A DNA stretch of 64,000 nt. Origin: Kingdonia uniflora. Its lineage: Eukaryota > Streptophyta > Magnoliopsida > Ranunculales > Circaeasteraceae. The notes under the pieces are model-generated. The model was given only the letters and a program-made list of their open reading frames with translations, searched no databases and was not told where the DNA came from. The number at the start of each line of letters is the position of its first letter. The stretch's first letter is position 1. Of the stretch, positions 1 to 12,124 are shown one piece after another. Location: the NCBI GenBank assembly GCA_014058105.1, contig JACGCM010000018.1:682001-746000 (forward strand). The letters run 5' to 3'. The translations under genes were made by a program, and so were the position numbers.

Positions 1-3000
1 TAAGAGTGATCAATAGTTAAAGAAAGTTGCGGGGACTGAAACATATAGGTGACTATACAATAGTGTTGTGAGAGAAGGATTTGGCGCTGCCTCGGATTCT
101 CATTCTGACATAGAAGGTTAGTTGAGATGTGCGATGCATGTTTGTGTATTTGAAAATCATAATCTGTTTTAAGCAAATCTCTACAAAATAACTATTTATA
201 TCAATCTATGAAATTTGAAATATATATAGAATATATGAAAAAAAATTGTATACGAATGATGGATGTGCATAAGATAATGATAAATACCTTGACCTGTATC
301 TATGTCGACCGCGAGAGGTATTTGTGCAGGATCAAACTCTTGCCTATAGAATTATAGTTGAGATGGATAGTTCACCTATGAATGGGGTGCCGACCACTGG
401 TCGAACGGCAAAGTCCAAAATTGAAATGTCTGACAGTGAGGTTAAAGTAGGGGTTAAACAATTTCTAGGTTTCCCTGGGAAATTGGTGACGTATCCTCCC
501 TGTTTAGATGCATTTAAAGAGTTTTATAAAGCTAAGGCTATGTAGAATGCGCCAGTAGACTGTTTAGGGGGTGTACTGTAGCGACGAGGGAGGAGTATTT
601 TAATTGGTTGGCCGATTTGGAAGATGAGAAATGAGATAGGGGTATAGACAAATTGATCTCGTTAGAGTATTTTGATGGGAATGTTCAGAGTGATATTTTA
701 GAGGGCTTTATGTATTCCCTGTCTTAATTAGAGTATGGGTTGAGTCTTCTCCTTACCAATTTAGCGAAAGGGATTATGAATATGATTGGGGTATATTTTG
801 TTCAATTTAACGGGAACATGTGGGTGGTAATAAGTATTTGTGACCATCTGAATGAAAAGTGGGAAAGGGAGGGGAAAGTGAGGAGGATATTACCTAAGGA
901 TGTTTTGCAATTTTATGGGGTAAAGAATTATCATGCCAGTGAAGGGGTATATTTCTGTACGAGCGCAACTCGGCATTGCTTTATCGATCTGAACTCAGTA
1001 GGTCGATCCTGGAACGATAACGTAATATGGGTGAAGGGTAATTGCCTTCAGAGAGATGATGAAGAACCATTGGATCTTCTGTTTAGAAATATAAAAAAAA
1101 TAAGTATAACAATGTATAGCATATAATATTAATATGTTGGAACTTTATGATCCTTTGTTGATGATAAAAAATGTTGTACATGGCAGGCTTGAAGTCCCAA
1201 GTGGAGAGGAAAGATTGTTTGTTGGACGAAGTTGTTAGGGAAGAGGTCGATCTCGAATCTGTGTTTGAAGGACTTGGCCTTAGCAGAAAGAAACGGATTG
1301 GATGCAAGTTTAAAAAAGTTTGAAATTCTTAATCAATAAGGCTAATGGTGGGTGCTGATGATGGTTAAAAGAAAGGAACAGGCTAGGAAGGGCTAGCGAA
1401 CTTACCCAAGGCCCCTAGAGTGGACAATTTGGTTAATCCAGAATCTATTACGTCGAAAAAATTAGCTCTAACGCTTTAAAAAAAGAAGATGTTGAAGCAT
1501 CTGTCGGCCTCTGGTACCACTGGAATTGTTGAGGTCGAAGGAAAAGAAAAAAAATAGAAGGATCGAACTTACGGGAACGTTGGGGGAGATGGTCGTTGAT
1601 AAGAGACCCGTTGCTAAGGATGATCTGAAGGAGGTGGAGGAAAGGGCCAGGCTGGCTGCTCTTTATGGGGAAGAGGATATGAGAAAAATGGTTGTTCTCT
1701 AGGATCGATTATGTGAAATATATTTTTGTATTGTGCTCCGAGCTCACGCTGAGGTCAAATTGTGCTTTGTAGGTTGCTTGTTTTGTGAGGGGGATATGTC
1801 TCGGAGTTGAAGAGGAGAAATCCGAGCCGAAAAAGGGGTAGATCGAGCTTGAAAAGATGGTAGCTCGATTGAAGGCCATCTACAAGCTGAGGCGAGAGTG
1901 AACCTGGAGGAGGTGGTGGCGGAGCGTGAAAGACTCGGGCATCACCATATGCTAAAGGGGAATTCAAAGGATGAGGCTGATGCTATTAAGGCTAACGCCT
2001 ACGTTGAGGTGGGAGATGATGAAGAGGCAGAAGGGGTTGTTGTTGGAGTTGTTTATGGGTTGGATGGTGTCTCTCCTTAGACGGTACTTGACAACCAATG
2101 GGATGACACCGAGCTTCTGGAGGGGGAACAAGAGAAGGTAGGGTAGAAAAATGATTTTGTACGAATATTTTTAAAATATTTTTGTAAATTGGTTGGATAC
2201 TGTGTATTTAATACAATTCTGTAAGCTAAGTCCTTTTTTTGTAACCCTTGTATAGGCACATAGAGAAATGAGCCTCCGATAAAAAGATTTAGAGACTGAG
2301 GTTGCCAGGGAAAGAGAGATCTCCACATCATTGCTATCCTCGCAAGTGGAGCTGCAGGTTAGATCGGAATAGGCAATGTTTAACTTGTATGCTTCATTAA
2401 CATAAGACTATCAAGTAAATAATACAACATAGAACATAGAGGCAGACAAAAAACTTGTTATCAGTTTTAGGAAAATAACACACAAATAGTGCATAGGAAA
2501 AATCAAAGTTTTTGACAAACTAGCATATAAAGAATGTATACCTTAGACATGGAAATATATTTCATGGAGTATCCATCTGAGATCGTAATTCGACCTTTAA
2601 GTCTAGAAGTAGTTGCACACAGTAGATATTCAAAATCAGATATCTTGTTAGAAATGAGATATGTATATGTATGTTGATAGGGTATTCTGAATCGAACTGG
2701 ATATAAGGTATCTGTATTGTGTAGGTCGAATTGGATTCAGCTCGCTTGCGCGAAGATGAGGTACTCCAATCCAACCAAGAATTTGCAGAGGAGTTGGATA
2801 GGGTGAGAGAGGCGAATGAGGATAGAAAAGGCCAACATGTAAAGGTGCACTTCAAGTTTGTTGAGGTAATCCAGACTATTGCGGACCTCACTCGTAAGAT
2901 CGAGGAGAAGGATACCAAAATTCATAGGGGGCTAAAAGAGCTTGCAGAGAAAAAAGAACACACAGTAAAGCTCCAAAGTCAGATTGACACGCTGAAAGTA

Positions 3001-4051
3001 AAGAGTAGGCATGTTGAGATGGCTCAATACCATATTCAGGTACTAGAAAGATCGGAGGAATAATTTAGAACTGATTTTCAGAATAGTAGACGAGGGCTAG
3101 AGTGACTAAAAAGAAAATGATTAAAACAGATAACGAGATGAGGATAGCTCGAGAGGATTTGTCAGCTTCGGAAGCTGCAGCCGAAAACTTGCATACATCC
3201 TTACTTACCAAGGATATATGGTGTTTCGGACGATGCAACGTAAGTATGGCAAGTTGAATGAGAGGGTGGCACGATTGAAGACCGAATTGGCGCAAGCCAA
3301 CGTGCGTGTCTAGAACGGTGAGGCTGGAGAGCGCTCGAGGACGACTAGAAATGATGCAAAGGTTTCTCTTATCCAAGGGGATGTAGTTAACCTATCTGCC
3401 CAAATTAGGGAGCTGAAAGGTGACGTTGCTCAAATTCAAGGGCATGTACAGAAAGAGAATGTGAATTTAAGGGAGTGCCAACATAAGTTGGATGTCGCTC
3501 TTGTCAGGGAAAAAGTACTGGATGGAGAAATCAGGGCGAAGGAGATTCTGATAAAGAAGAAAGATAACAATTTAAAGGATACTTCGGCCGGGGATGAGTT
3601 GAATGCAAAAATTAAGAGACTTCATGCTCAGGTGGAACGCTTAAAGGCCATTAATCAGGCTGAATTAGCTAAAGCTATCAAAAAATTGGAAGAGAGTATA
3701 GCTTCTGATCCTTTGATAGAAAGGGACATAGCATATTAGAAACGATAGTATGCAAGGTTGGAGGAACACCTCGAGAAGGCGAGATAGCACTTTTCAAAGA
3801 CAGTTATAGCTCATGCATCATACTCAGACTTGTTAAAGTCGACCGTTGCTTATTTTGTAGAGGAAGTAAAAAGACTTGAGTTAGAATGAGATACCTTGTT
3901 CCAGAGTCTCTCTGACAAGGGATGTATTTGTGGAGTTGATATAGATCGAGGAAACTGTATGGCCTCCATTGAAACGATGTAAGACCCTCACCTAATAGAT
4001 CTCATAGAGTGGGGCAGGGTTGTTGTAACTAGAGAACTGAAATTTGGCTGA
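1..4051 (+). pseudogene. TatA-1 antisense additional ORF (multi-exon, PF04195-like domain plus coiled coil), partial
   Basis: This runs opposite to gag-pol of its element. Likely exons, judged from AG/GT borders shared with the copies at 32048-36520 and 55145-59530: up to 116 (donor GTTAGT), 330-1099, 1187-1690, 1773-2137, 2256-2356 and 2725-4051 (stop TGA at 4049). A small exon between about 2546 and 2690 is unresolved. Exon 2 holds a globular region with the motif QFNGN, then DHLNEKWE, DVLQFYGVKNYH and WVKGNCLQRDDEEPLDLLF. I read it as resembling the plant family named putative gypsy type transposon (PF04195), from memory. The last exon is a heptad-rich coiled coil with many E, K, L and R. 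Stops break exon 2 (near 543), exon 3 and the coiled coil (3061). The donor after exon 2 reads AT instead of GT at 1100-1101. Function unknown. Confidence 0.7.
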
Positions 4052-4139
4052 ACTCCTATTGTAGGGGAAAACACGGCTAACATCCCAATAGTAGAAAAGA
4101 ATCCATTATAGTGGTTGTGAATGCAACCTAAAAATAAAT

Positions 4140-4850
4140 AGTATCTGTTGCAGATATAGTAAAATTGATGAAAGCTAGTATTACCTTTGCCTTTTCTTAT
4201 GTCTGGTAGGGTCTTTGATATAAAACAAGTTCTTACATTTGTTCTAATCTCAAAAATGTGTCGAGTCGGTCAAACCATATAAATCTTGATTTAACAGTAG
4301 TAATGTTGCAGACATATTAAAAGAGATGAAGGCTAGTGTTACGATTGCCTTATCTTATGTCTGTTAGAGTCGCTGATATAAAACAAGTTTCTACATTTGC
4401 TTTAATCGCAGAGATTTAGTAGAGTCAGCCAAACCAAGTGTTATACTTGATTTAAATGATATAATGTCCCAAACAAGTTGAATGAGATGAAGGCTAGTAT
4501 TACCATTGCCCTATCTTATGACCGGTAGAGTCTTTGATATAAAATAATTTTTTACATTTGTTTCAATCGCAGAGATGGTTGAGTCAGCTAAACCAAGTGC
4601 TATCCCGGATTTAACTGGTATAATGTCCCAAACCAGTAGAATGAGATAAAAGCTAGTATTACCTTTGCCCTATCATATGTTTGGTACAGTCTTTGATATA
4701 AAACAAGTTTCTATATTTGTTCCAATCGCAGAGATGGTTCAGTCAGCTAAACCAAGGGTTATCCTTGATTTAACTGGTATGAGATCAATTGAAAGCTAGT
4801 ATTATATATGCTTTAATCTATAGAAAATAGTCGAATCTACGTAAGTAGAG
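4140..4850. repeat. About 160-bp tandem array of TatA-1
   Basis: Four to five diverged monomers lie between the antisense ORF stop and the integrase end. A landmark such as AAACCAAG recurs at 4431, 4590 and 4749, giving a 159-bp period here. The same array, in the other orientation, is at 31490-31980 and 54270-55070. It contains no reading frame. Confidence 0.85.
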
Positions 4851-4974
4851 AGATATTGTAAAAAACTTAGAAGTTTCATTGAACAGTTCAGAATTTACAT
4901 TGGATGGAGGTAAAAATCTCACTTTTGGAATTGAAAAAACAAAAGTTAGAAAATGAAATGGAGTAATAAGGCGC

Positions 4975-6240
4975 TTAACGATAATATCGTTTCAGTCGCC
5001 TAGTATTCCATGGATTAGAAATTTTGATTCCCTCTTTTGTCATGAGGTAATATGATCCCAGGCCTGAGAGACCTATGATAATTAATGGACCCTCCCAATT
5101 GTCGGCTAATTTTCCGGCGTGACCTTCTTTGCGGTGTTAAGGAATTTCTCTGAAGACGAGATCATCGATATGGAAGGTACGGCTTTTGACTCGGCTATTG
5201 TACGAACTGGCTAGCATATGATGATATCGACCTAGGTTAGCGATGGCGCATTCCATGGTTTTATCAATCATATTGTGGTTACAAGCAAATTCAAACTCAT
5301 TTTCTTCGTCAGTTATCTCGTGATCTCGAACTGGATGATGGTATTCAGAAGGAATGACAGCCTCAGTGCCATAGGCAAGGAGGAATGGGGTGCATCATTT
5401 TGACTGTCGGGGAGTAGTGCGATATGCCCATAGGACATGAGGCAGTTCTCGAACCCAATTCTTTTTTTTTTTCTGTGAGTGAAGCCATTTTTTGAGTCCA
5501 TCCACGATGGTTTTGTTGGTGATTTTGGCTTGGCCATTTCCTTGAGGACAGTATGGATTGGATGGTGAGTGGATAATATTATGTTGGTTGGGGAAGGCTA
5601 TGATTTTTGCTCTAACAAATTGGGGTCCGTTATCGATACAAATTATATGGGGGTACCCAAACCGAGTGATGATGTGTTCCCAGATAAAAGAGATGACCTC
5701 TTCTTCTCGGGTTCGATAGAGTAAAACTACTTCTACCCATTTTGTAAAATAATTGGTAGCTACGAGTAGTTGACGATGATTACCTAGAAAATTAAAGAAT
5801 TCGCCGAAGAGATTAAGTGCCTATCTTTTGAAAGGCCAAAACACTGGAGTTCAAGCATAGGGGAGCATATCATGTGTCCATGTCTTTGGCAGGCGTTACA
5901 TTTGCATGAGTACTCCTTTGCTTGCTTGCGCATGCCAGGCCAGAATACTCCTTGTACAATTACTATGTTTGCTAGTGATCGACCTGTGGCATGGGAGTCA
6001 CAAGTCCCTTCATATAATTCACGGAGCATTTCATCTACTTTTGGTTTGGAGAAGCACTTGAGGTAAGGCCCCATGACTAAAAGGTGGTATAAAATACTGT
6101 TTTGATTTGTGTAGCGCTTCGAGTTACTGATCTGTTATCGGCGCTCCTTCCGATCTGCTGGAAGTGGTCCGTCGCAACTGTTATCGATACCGAGGTAGGC
6201 TAAGAAAGGCTTTCGCCAATCGTTGTCTCCCCCTTTATCG
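4975..6240 (-). pseudogene. pol: TatA-1 integrase
   Basis: DDE integrase that would insert the cDNA into the genome. The N-terminal zinc-finger region is near 6000-5870, with a CNACQRHG motif carrying the CxxC pair. The core has YFTKWVE near 5745, IDNGPQF near 5630 and NGQAKITNKT near 5530. The C-terminal part contains NWEGP and ends with NPWNTRRLKRYYR before a stop at 4975. The first catalytic Asp codon is AAT (Asn, about 5752-5754) and the catalytic Glu position is AAA (Lys, 5524-5526), so this copy should be inactive. Stops and frameshifts are scattered through it. Confidence 0.88.
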
Positions 6241-6309
6241 CCCCCGCTGTTAATCGTACATACATAAATGCGATCAATGTTGGGGGTTGAAATGATTTTG
6301 ATTTGGAGA

Positions 6310-6830
6310 TATTGAGCTTATGTACCAAAGTCCCCAGCTAGATATACCAAGGAATCGGCGTGTCTATTTTCACTTCGAGGAAGGTAATCGAGAATTGCTT
6401 TCACGAACTTACTCATCCTATATGTAATGAGGGCTGCGCATTCGATCATCTTTCCAATCTTGTTATATTGCTCAAAGTAATGGTGGACGATGAGTAGTGA
6501 ACTTATGCAAACTAAGAGATCAGGGGCATCGAGCTCAAGAGCGAGGTCGAGTCCATGAATGAGAGTTTTATATTCAGTGACATTATTTGAGGTCTCAAAT
6601 TTCTGGCTAATCAATTTCTCAATTCATTCATTAGAAGGGGTAATCAGTATGATATTGATTCTTGACCCTATGTATCCTGCTAATCCATCCGTAAGAAGTC
6701 TCCACCCTTTTTGTTGTAATCCATTCTGCTCGTTCGTCAAATATTTTGGCGGGTTGATCTTCAGAAGTATCTTTTGCAAGGTCAGGGTCGTGCTCCTCCC
6801 ACTCGGGATCTTCCACTGAAAATCCGCAAG
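6310..6830 (-). pseudogene. pol: TatA-1 archaeal-type RNase H (aRNH)
   Basis: This is the second RNase H of Tat elements, sitting between the classical RNase H and integrase. Visible motifs are LLTDGLAG, SNNVTEYKTLIHGLDLALEL and the C-terminal RSENRHADSLVYLAG, the usual signature of the aRNH fold (Asp near the start, N-N-x-x-E-Y, then a late N-x-x-A-D). A stop interrupts it near 6629, where other copies read on. It supports assignment to the Tat lineage. Confidence 0.85.
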
Positions 6831-6889
6831 AAAATTGATAATGACCTGACCCTTCTTGGAATAACGTTGTTCGAACTTGATATCATGTT

Positions 6890-7440
6890 TTCCTGAACTG
6901 ATTGACCACTATTACACTCTTCTTAATTTTTCTTTTTTGGATAGAATTTCCCAAAGTGGGTAGTTCGTCATGACTTTGGCATAATTGGCTTGGAAGTAGT
7001 GTTTGAGTTTTTGCGAAGTGTAAAAAAGAGTGATAAGAGGTTTCTCAATTTTAGAGTATCTCATTTTCGATGGAGTGAGTGTTTTGCTTATGAAGTAGAC
7101 TGGTTTCTCAATTTTCTCTTTAAGGCGAATGAGAACCGAGCTGAGTAAAGTATCTGTGACTGCTTGGTAGATAATCAGTTCCTCATTATCTACTGGGGTG
7201 CTCATTATGGGAGACCTCTCCAAATAGAATTTGAGATCCCGAAAAGCTGCCTCGCATTCTGGTGTCCATTTGTCCCCTACATTTGGCTGAACTTTTCCTC
7301 GTTTGGTACAACCACGGAGTAGTTGGAATAGCCAACGACAGTGGTCTGAAGATTTTGAAATGAAATGGTTGATAGCGGCAACCTTGCCGATAAGTTTCTG
7401 AACGTCGTTTTTTGTTTTTGGAGAAGGCATGTTGAGGAGA
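6890..7440 (-). pseudogene. pol: TatA-1 RNase H and RT connection region
   Basis: This is the classical RNase H of Ty3/gypsy polyproteins, which degrades RNA in the RNA:DNA hybrid. It shows the pattern from KNDVQKLIGKVAAINHFISKS through WTPECEAAFRDLK, then YFISKTLTPSKMRYSKIEKP and KLKHYFQA. These motifs follow reverse transcriptase directly. The ORF is open from 7430 to 6912 and then runs into decay near the aRNH. Confidence 0.87.
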
Positions 7441-7479
7441 GCGCGAATCTGATCTGGATCAGCTTCAATCCCCTTCTTG

Positions 7480-8340
7480 CTGATATGGTGGTCTAGAAAT
7501 TAGATGGAATGTACCCCGAATTGATACTTATCAGAGTTGAGATGCATCCTGTATAATCGAAGAATGCTGAATATTGTGTTAAGATTTGAAATGTGGTTGG
7601 CTAACTGTACGCTCTTGTACAAATGATCGTCGATGTAGACTTCAGCGACTTTCCCGAGATGTGCTTTGAACATCGTAATCATCAACCGTTGATATGTGGC
7701 GCCCACATTTTTTAATCTAATGGGCATGACTTTATAGCAATAAAGACCTCTTTCAGTGATAAAAGTCATCTTTTCTTGATCTTCTTCCAAAAGTAGAATC
7801 TGATTATATCTCAAAGCATCATCCATCATAGCTAGGAGGTCATGGCCTGTTATGGAATCGAGCATCTGATGAATGTTGGGAAGAGGGAAACTGTCCTTTG
7901 GAGTATGTTTGTTCAGATCGGCAAAATCTATGCAAACTTGGACTTTTTTCGTTATTCTTTGGGACAATGAAAATATTAGATATCCAGTCTGGATATTTAT
8001 CTTCTCGAATGAATCCCACTTTGATCAATTTCTTGATCTCGGTGTTAACTTCATCTCAAAGGTGAGGCTATAGTCATCGCTGTTTCAGTTTGACCGTCGT
8101 GACATTGATGTTGATGGCCAATTTGTGACATGCCTTGGCCGGATCAACCCCCGACATTTCTTCGAAAAACAACACAAAAATGTCTCGATTTAGTTACAAG
8201 AACAAAATGAGAGCATCTTTTTTTTGCTGAACCAGCTTAGTACCGATGAAAGTACCTCTGCTAGGTTCATAAATGTTGACATATTCTATGGGCTCCTCCG
8301 AAGAAGGTTGATCGCTGAGGTGAGCAGCTTCCTGTAATTA
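7480..8340 (-). pseudogene. pol: TatA-1 reverse transcriptase
   Basis: RNA-dependent DNA polymerase of the element. The N-terminal part has KVGFIREDKYPDWISNI near 8020 and DLNKHTPKDSFPLPNIHQ. The palm carries MDDALRYNQI, ITERGLYCYKVMP and the catalytic EVYIDDH (about 7630), so both Asp residues are kept. A frameshift separates the N-terminal part (ORF ending at 7840) from the rest (7967-7500), and a stop lies at about 7500. Confidence 0.9.
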
Positions 8341-8960
8341 CTATACAGCAAATCTATCAGAGGTATCTAGGATAGCAGAGACCGTATTTTCACAAGCTCG
8401 AGAAAGCTTTTGACTACCCCTGACCATACATATACCATTGTTGTGTTTGAATCGGAGTGCTTGATGATTGATGGTAGTGATTGCTTCCATGTTGTGAATC
8501 CAGCGGCGGCCTAAAATCTCGAGATAATGAGATTTGGCATTGATGACATAGAAGACGACGTTGACAGTGGTTGGTCCTGTAGTAATAGGTAAGATGATCT
8601 TGCCTACTTGTTCTTCTTTAGAGCCGTTGAACCCACAGATATCGGTGTCGCTCTGAACAACTTGGTCGGCCAATCATATTTGGTCGATAGTGCTCTGAAA
8701 TAGAATCTCAATACCGCTTCCAGTATTGATCATCATTGTATGCATGATAAACTTCATCATTTTGAGCATTATATTACTAACGCATCATGATGTGTAAATT
8801 TTACATGGCTAGTATCGTAATTTTTGATGGAAATCCCAAGCTGGCGATTGTTCGACTCAGGTAGATGCTTGGTTTTATTGTCTTAAGGTGTGAGATCGTA
8901 GTATTATGATAGTCTCATGCGCTTGGATCTATAAGAGTTGGTGATCTTGTTGATTTTGAT
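8341..8960 (-). pseudogene. pol: TatA-1 aspartic protease
   Basis: Retroviral-type aspartic protease that would cut the Gag-Pol polyprotein. The active-site stretch reads MMINTGSGIEILFQS; the expected catalytic Asp is Asn because the codon is AAT (8725-8727) instead of GAT. The copy at 27016 keeps Asp. Downstream are ADQVVQSDTDICGF and ILGRRWIHNMEAI, typical of Tat protease flanks. An in-frame stop sits between the active site and 8673. Confidence 0.85.
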
Positions 8961-9049
8961 CATGTTATTGTGGTGCATATGGTAAAGATGTTTTTGGCTA
9001 AGAGATGCGGTTGAGCTTATCCTTCACGAGTAGTGGAAAGATTGTGGAG

Positions 9050-10414
9050 ATTCAAACGTTCATATTTGGGCGGATGGGTTTGGTTGGCGAACCGCCTTTG
9101 CAAGGGTAGTCAGTGTTGCCCTTGTTGCACTTCGGATCACCCTGATCGCCCTTTGGTTTAATGTTTCGATCCATAGATGGACCATTCGTAGTGAGGACGA
9201 ATTTAGTTGATTTATGTCGCTCAGACATCATCCGTTCTAGGTCGGCGTAACTATTGACCATGGTGATCATATCCTCCAAGGTTACAGGTTTATTGAGGAA
9301 GAGGTGCTTTTTGGCCTTGTAATCAAGGCTGAGCGTGTTGATAAAAGCAGTAACAACAATTTTCTGACCAAGGTTATCCACTTTAAGTACGAGCTCAAAA
9401 AAAATTCTTTGCAAAATCCTCGAGCTTCTCTCTGCGTGACTGTTTAAGACTGATAAGAAAATATAAATTCTCCTCTTTATCACTGTTGTAAGCATATATC
9501 TTAATGAACTATTTCTGCAGCTAGTCGAATATATATATGGAGTCCTCATTGAGAGAGTGGAACCATTGGAGTTGTTTCTCTTGCAGAGTTGTGGCGAACA
9601 GACGGCAGAGGATGTGGTTGAGATCGGAGTACAACCCCAATGAATCACGGTACTGTTGAAACAGCTTCTTTGGGTCGGTGCCTTTATATTTATGACTTTT
9701 AGGAGTATGGATACCTTTCAGTATCTCCATATAAAATAATTCTTTGGCAATCAGACTTCCGTGTAATTTTGTGATGTCGTCGGTAGTACCCAAAAGTTGT
9801 GCTCCGTTCAACTCCTTAATACGCTTGTCCATATGCTCTTTTGTGACGTAATGACGTATTGGTTAAATCCCTGGACAAGTTGGTTGCGGATGATGAGTAC
9901 CGGTACGTTTACTCAAATGATCTCGTGCTGGAACTCGTTGTACAAGTCGTTGTTCTTCCTCCTGACAGACGGAAATTTAGTGACCTCGGCTGGCTTTGGA
10001 CCGATCTTCACCACCCAAATGAATGGAAGGCCGAGGTTTGTGCAGAATATTCCTGGAAATAGCTTTATTGGTGACTCCTCGTGGTCCCAATCTTTGTCTT
10101 GCAGAAACACAGGAGGTCTCTTACAACTGATCGTGACCTCTTGTTGGAGGAACCTGCTGAGTGTTTTGCTAAACCTCTAGGGCAGTCTGCATTGTTGTCA
10201 TCTGGTTTTCATGTCGCTTGAGCGTTGTCATATGAGCTTGTTATTCTGTGTCAAGATCTTTCTTGCGAAGCTCTCGATCCCGAGTTAATTGAAGTTCGAG
10301 CTCGGCGTATTTCTCTGTTTCAGCATTGAGCTTCGCCTACTGTTCTGTAAGTTGCTTCGGCTTTAATGAAATATCGAGCTGGATGCCGGTTCTCGGTCGT
10401 CCGGAAGTGACCAT
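9050..10414 (-). pseudogene. gag: TatA-1 gag
   Basis: This encodes the capsid and nucleic-acid-binding protein of the particle. Start ATG at 10414, 52 bases inside the primer site; the same MVTS start occurs at 25126 and 50577. A short charged, coiled-coil-like N-terminal stretch is followed by the retrotransposon gag core: KEHMDKRIKEL, YKGTDPKKLFQQYRDSLGLYS, LQWFHSLNEDSIY and LFLNKPVTLEDMITMVNSYADLE. Stops lie in the N-terminal part and a frameshift near 9520-9650 splits the core. No zinc knuckle is seen. Confidence 0.88.
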
Positions 10415-10466
10415 GATTAAAAATTGCAGCGAATGAATGCCTTAGGATATCGTGGAAATGCAATCT

Positions 10467-10484
10467 TTCCCACAAACGGTGGCA
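10467..10484 (-). other. TatA-1 primer binding site
   Basis: Read on the minus strand, directly inside the LTR, it is TGCCACCGTTTGTGGGAA. The sister copies have TGGCACCGTCTGTGGGAA and TGGCACTGTCTGTGAGAA. The TGGCRCCGT start is close to the complement of plant tRNA-Asp 3' ends, but the match decays after about nine bases, so the primer tRNA is uncertain. Confidence 0.75.
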
Positions 10485-10486
10485 AA

Positions 10487-11102
10487 TGTATTGGTCAAAT
10501 TCTATAGGCTCAAAATGGCTTGGAATTTTCTATCACACCAATGAAGCTGTGATAAAATTCTAAGGGAAAACAAGAAATGACACAGGTGGTTTTAGCGTGG
10601 AAAACCTTTGAATAGGTAAAAAAACCACGACCTCGAGTAGATTTTTTTTGTAAAAGTTTCTTTATTGCTGAGGCAGATACTTTATTACAAGTGATCTCTA
10701 TTTTAAGAAATGCTTGAACCTTGTAACTAAGAAGTTGGAATGTTTTTGAAAATCTAGAATATGTAGTTTTTTTGGTGACTTCTCGAATAATTTTTTGGTC
10801 CTTGTCTCTTCTGGAACATCTTCATTATATAGGCCTTCTCTGCTGTTCTTCATCGTGCGGGAGCACATTCTTTGAACAATGTGGTTGGTGGCAGTTGATT
10901 GAGTAAATGATGAGTTCATGAGAGACAGGTGTCTTTAACTTGTTCAGGCTTTTCAGTTTAAGTTCGACCCATATTCTTCACCAGTTCGTAGAGTAGGTTG
11001 AAATATTGACTGGATAAGTCATGTGGAAAATGTGTGAGTCAGAGATGTTAGTAGTTCTATCTAGAAGCCGATTAAGGTCATATATAGGGGTAGGCTCCTA
11101 CA
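10487..11102 (-). repeat. TatA-1 5' LTR
   Basis: About 616 bp, TGTAGG...TACA on the minus strand. It aligns along its whole length with the LTRs at 24429-25053, 38711-39366 and 49882-50504. A TATA-like TATATAA stands on the minus strand at about 10824-10831 and marks the likely promoter for gag-pol. The outer end adjoins a LINE fragment. Confidence 0.9.
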
Positions 11103-11371
11103 ATGAGCATTTGAAAAGAGTTAGTAATAAAACTCACCTTCATCTTGTCCATGTCCCACATAAACCATATCATCCCAACTTCAGAGTGTCCATAGTTTGT
11201 TTATACACTCCCATTTGTTACATATAAGTCTTTGTTCACTACTTTAACCTTGGTCTCTTTAAACCCTTCTCCAAAAAGATGAACTTCTTGATCCAATCGC
11301 TTAATTCATACTTCTTAATAGGGTCATTCATGCCTTTGATATTCCAACATCCAACCTTTATTTTTTGTATA
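11103..11371 (-). mobile_element. LINE (non-LTR retrotransposon) ORF2 endonuclease fragment
   Basis: On the minus strand, from about 11371, the start of an apurinic-type endonuclease domain can be read: KVGCWNIKGMNDPIKKYEL, matching the usual plant LINE pattern of W-N-I-(R/K)-G-x-N-x-P. Further in, the stretch IWFMWDMDKMKV corresponds to the next conserved block. Frameshifts lie between. The piece ends exactly where the TatA-1 LTR begins. Confidence 0.72.
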
Positions 11372-11911
11372 GTCATATAAGACAGTTAAGTTAGTGCTAC
11401 TTTGTTCCTGTACAACTACCGTACAAGGTGTCAAGCAAAATTCATCTCAAGTCTATAATTTATAGTACAACAATCTATATTTTAAATCTCAGTTTTGTCC
11501 TACGTGGCGGCGATTGTTTCGCGTGGTACTGTTTATCCTGCATGGCGATGATTATCCTACGTGGCGTACATGTCTTAATGTTTTCAATTACAAAGAAGTT
11601 GCCACATCACAGATCTATTATTCATTAAAAATAAAAGGGTAAATTTAAAAAAAAAAACACTGAGAATTTATAATAGTTATTAAAACTTCTAAAATGCCCT
11701 ACTCCCATTCTCTCCACAAACGTATCTCCCCTTTACAAACTCTCTATCTTTCTATAAAGCTCCTCAAAACGGTAATGAACTCAACGATAATGGTAATTAT
11801 GGTCTTAATGATTCTTCTCTATTGAAAGAGTAATTGGAATTGTTACAATTTTACAAATCCATCTTTCTTCCCTATACATTAAATTGATTGCGGACATTCA
11901 ATATATCTATC

Positions 11912-12124
11912 ATGCCTAATCCAGGATTGGAAGTAAGCTTTGAATAAGGTTTTCCTCTTTGATTTTGTTGTGGGTTTTCATCTTATGCTTGTTCTCTGTT
12001 TTTCATTTAATTTGTGGAGGTTGTTCTTACTATTTTTTTTTTTGATTTTCCATTATAGCAATTTGGTTGGCTATCATCCATTTTGAAGCATATCCAAGAA
12101 AACACATCTACGAAGATTGAAAAG
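11912..12124 (+). pseudogene. Possible captured gene fragment: two exon-like pieces
   Basis: An ATG at 11912 opens MPNPGLE and meets a GTAAGC donor at 11933. After a T-rich intron and an AG acceptor, 12059-12124 is a 66-base open stretch (22 codons, reading QFGWLSSILKHIQENT onward) that ends at a GTATGG donor in the same phase. I do not recognise the protein. The phase agreement and clean borders suggest an exon pair captured from a host gene, as Helitrons often do. It is too short to be sure. Confidence 0.33.

Larger units (their letters stand above)
1..11102 (-). mobile_element. TatA-1: Ty3/gypsy (Tat-type) LTR retrotransposon, left end outside window
   Basis: The minus strand reads 5' LTR (10487-11102), primer site, gag, protease, reverse transcriptase, RNase H, archaeal-type RNase H and integrase down to about 4975. 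A 161-bp tandem array and an ORF on the opposite (plus) strand follow, reaching base 1. The 3' LTR must lie left of the window. The order is that of the Tat lineage. The same family recurs at 24429-39366 and 49882-59533. All coding parts contain stops or frameshifts, so the copy is dead. The abutting sequence beyond 11102 is a LINE fragment, so the element probably jumped into a LINE. Confidence 0.92.

Noticed and set aside
2725..3740. Coiled-coil frames resembling myosin, kinesin or USO1-like host proteins
   Set aside because: The same coiled coil occurs in three element copies at the same place relative to integrase and array, so it belongs to the retrotransposon.
5872..6066. Plus-strand frame 5872-6066
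   Set aside because: Opposite strand of the integrase zinc-finger region of TatA-1.
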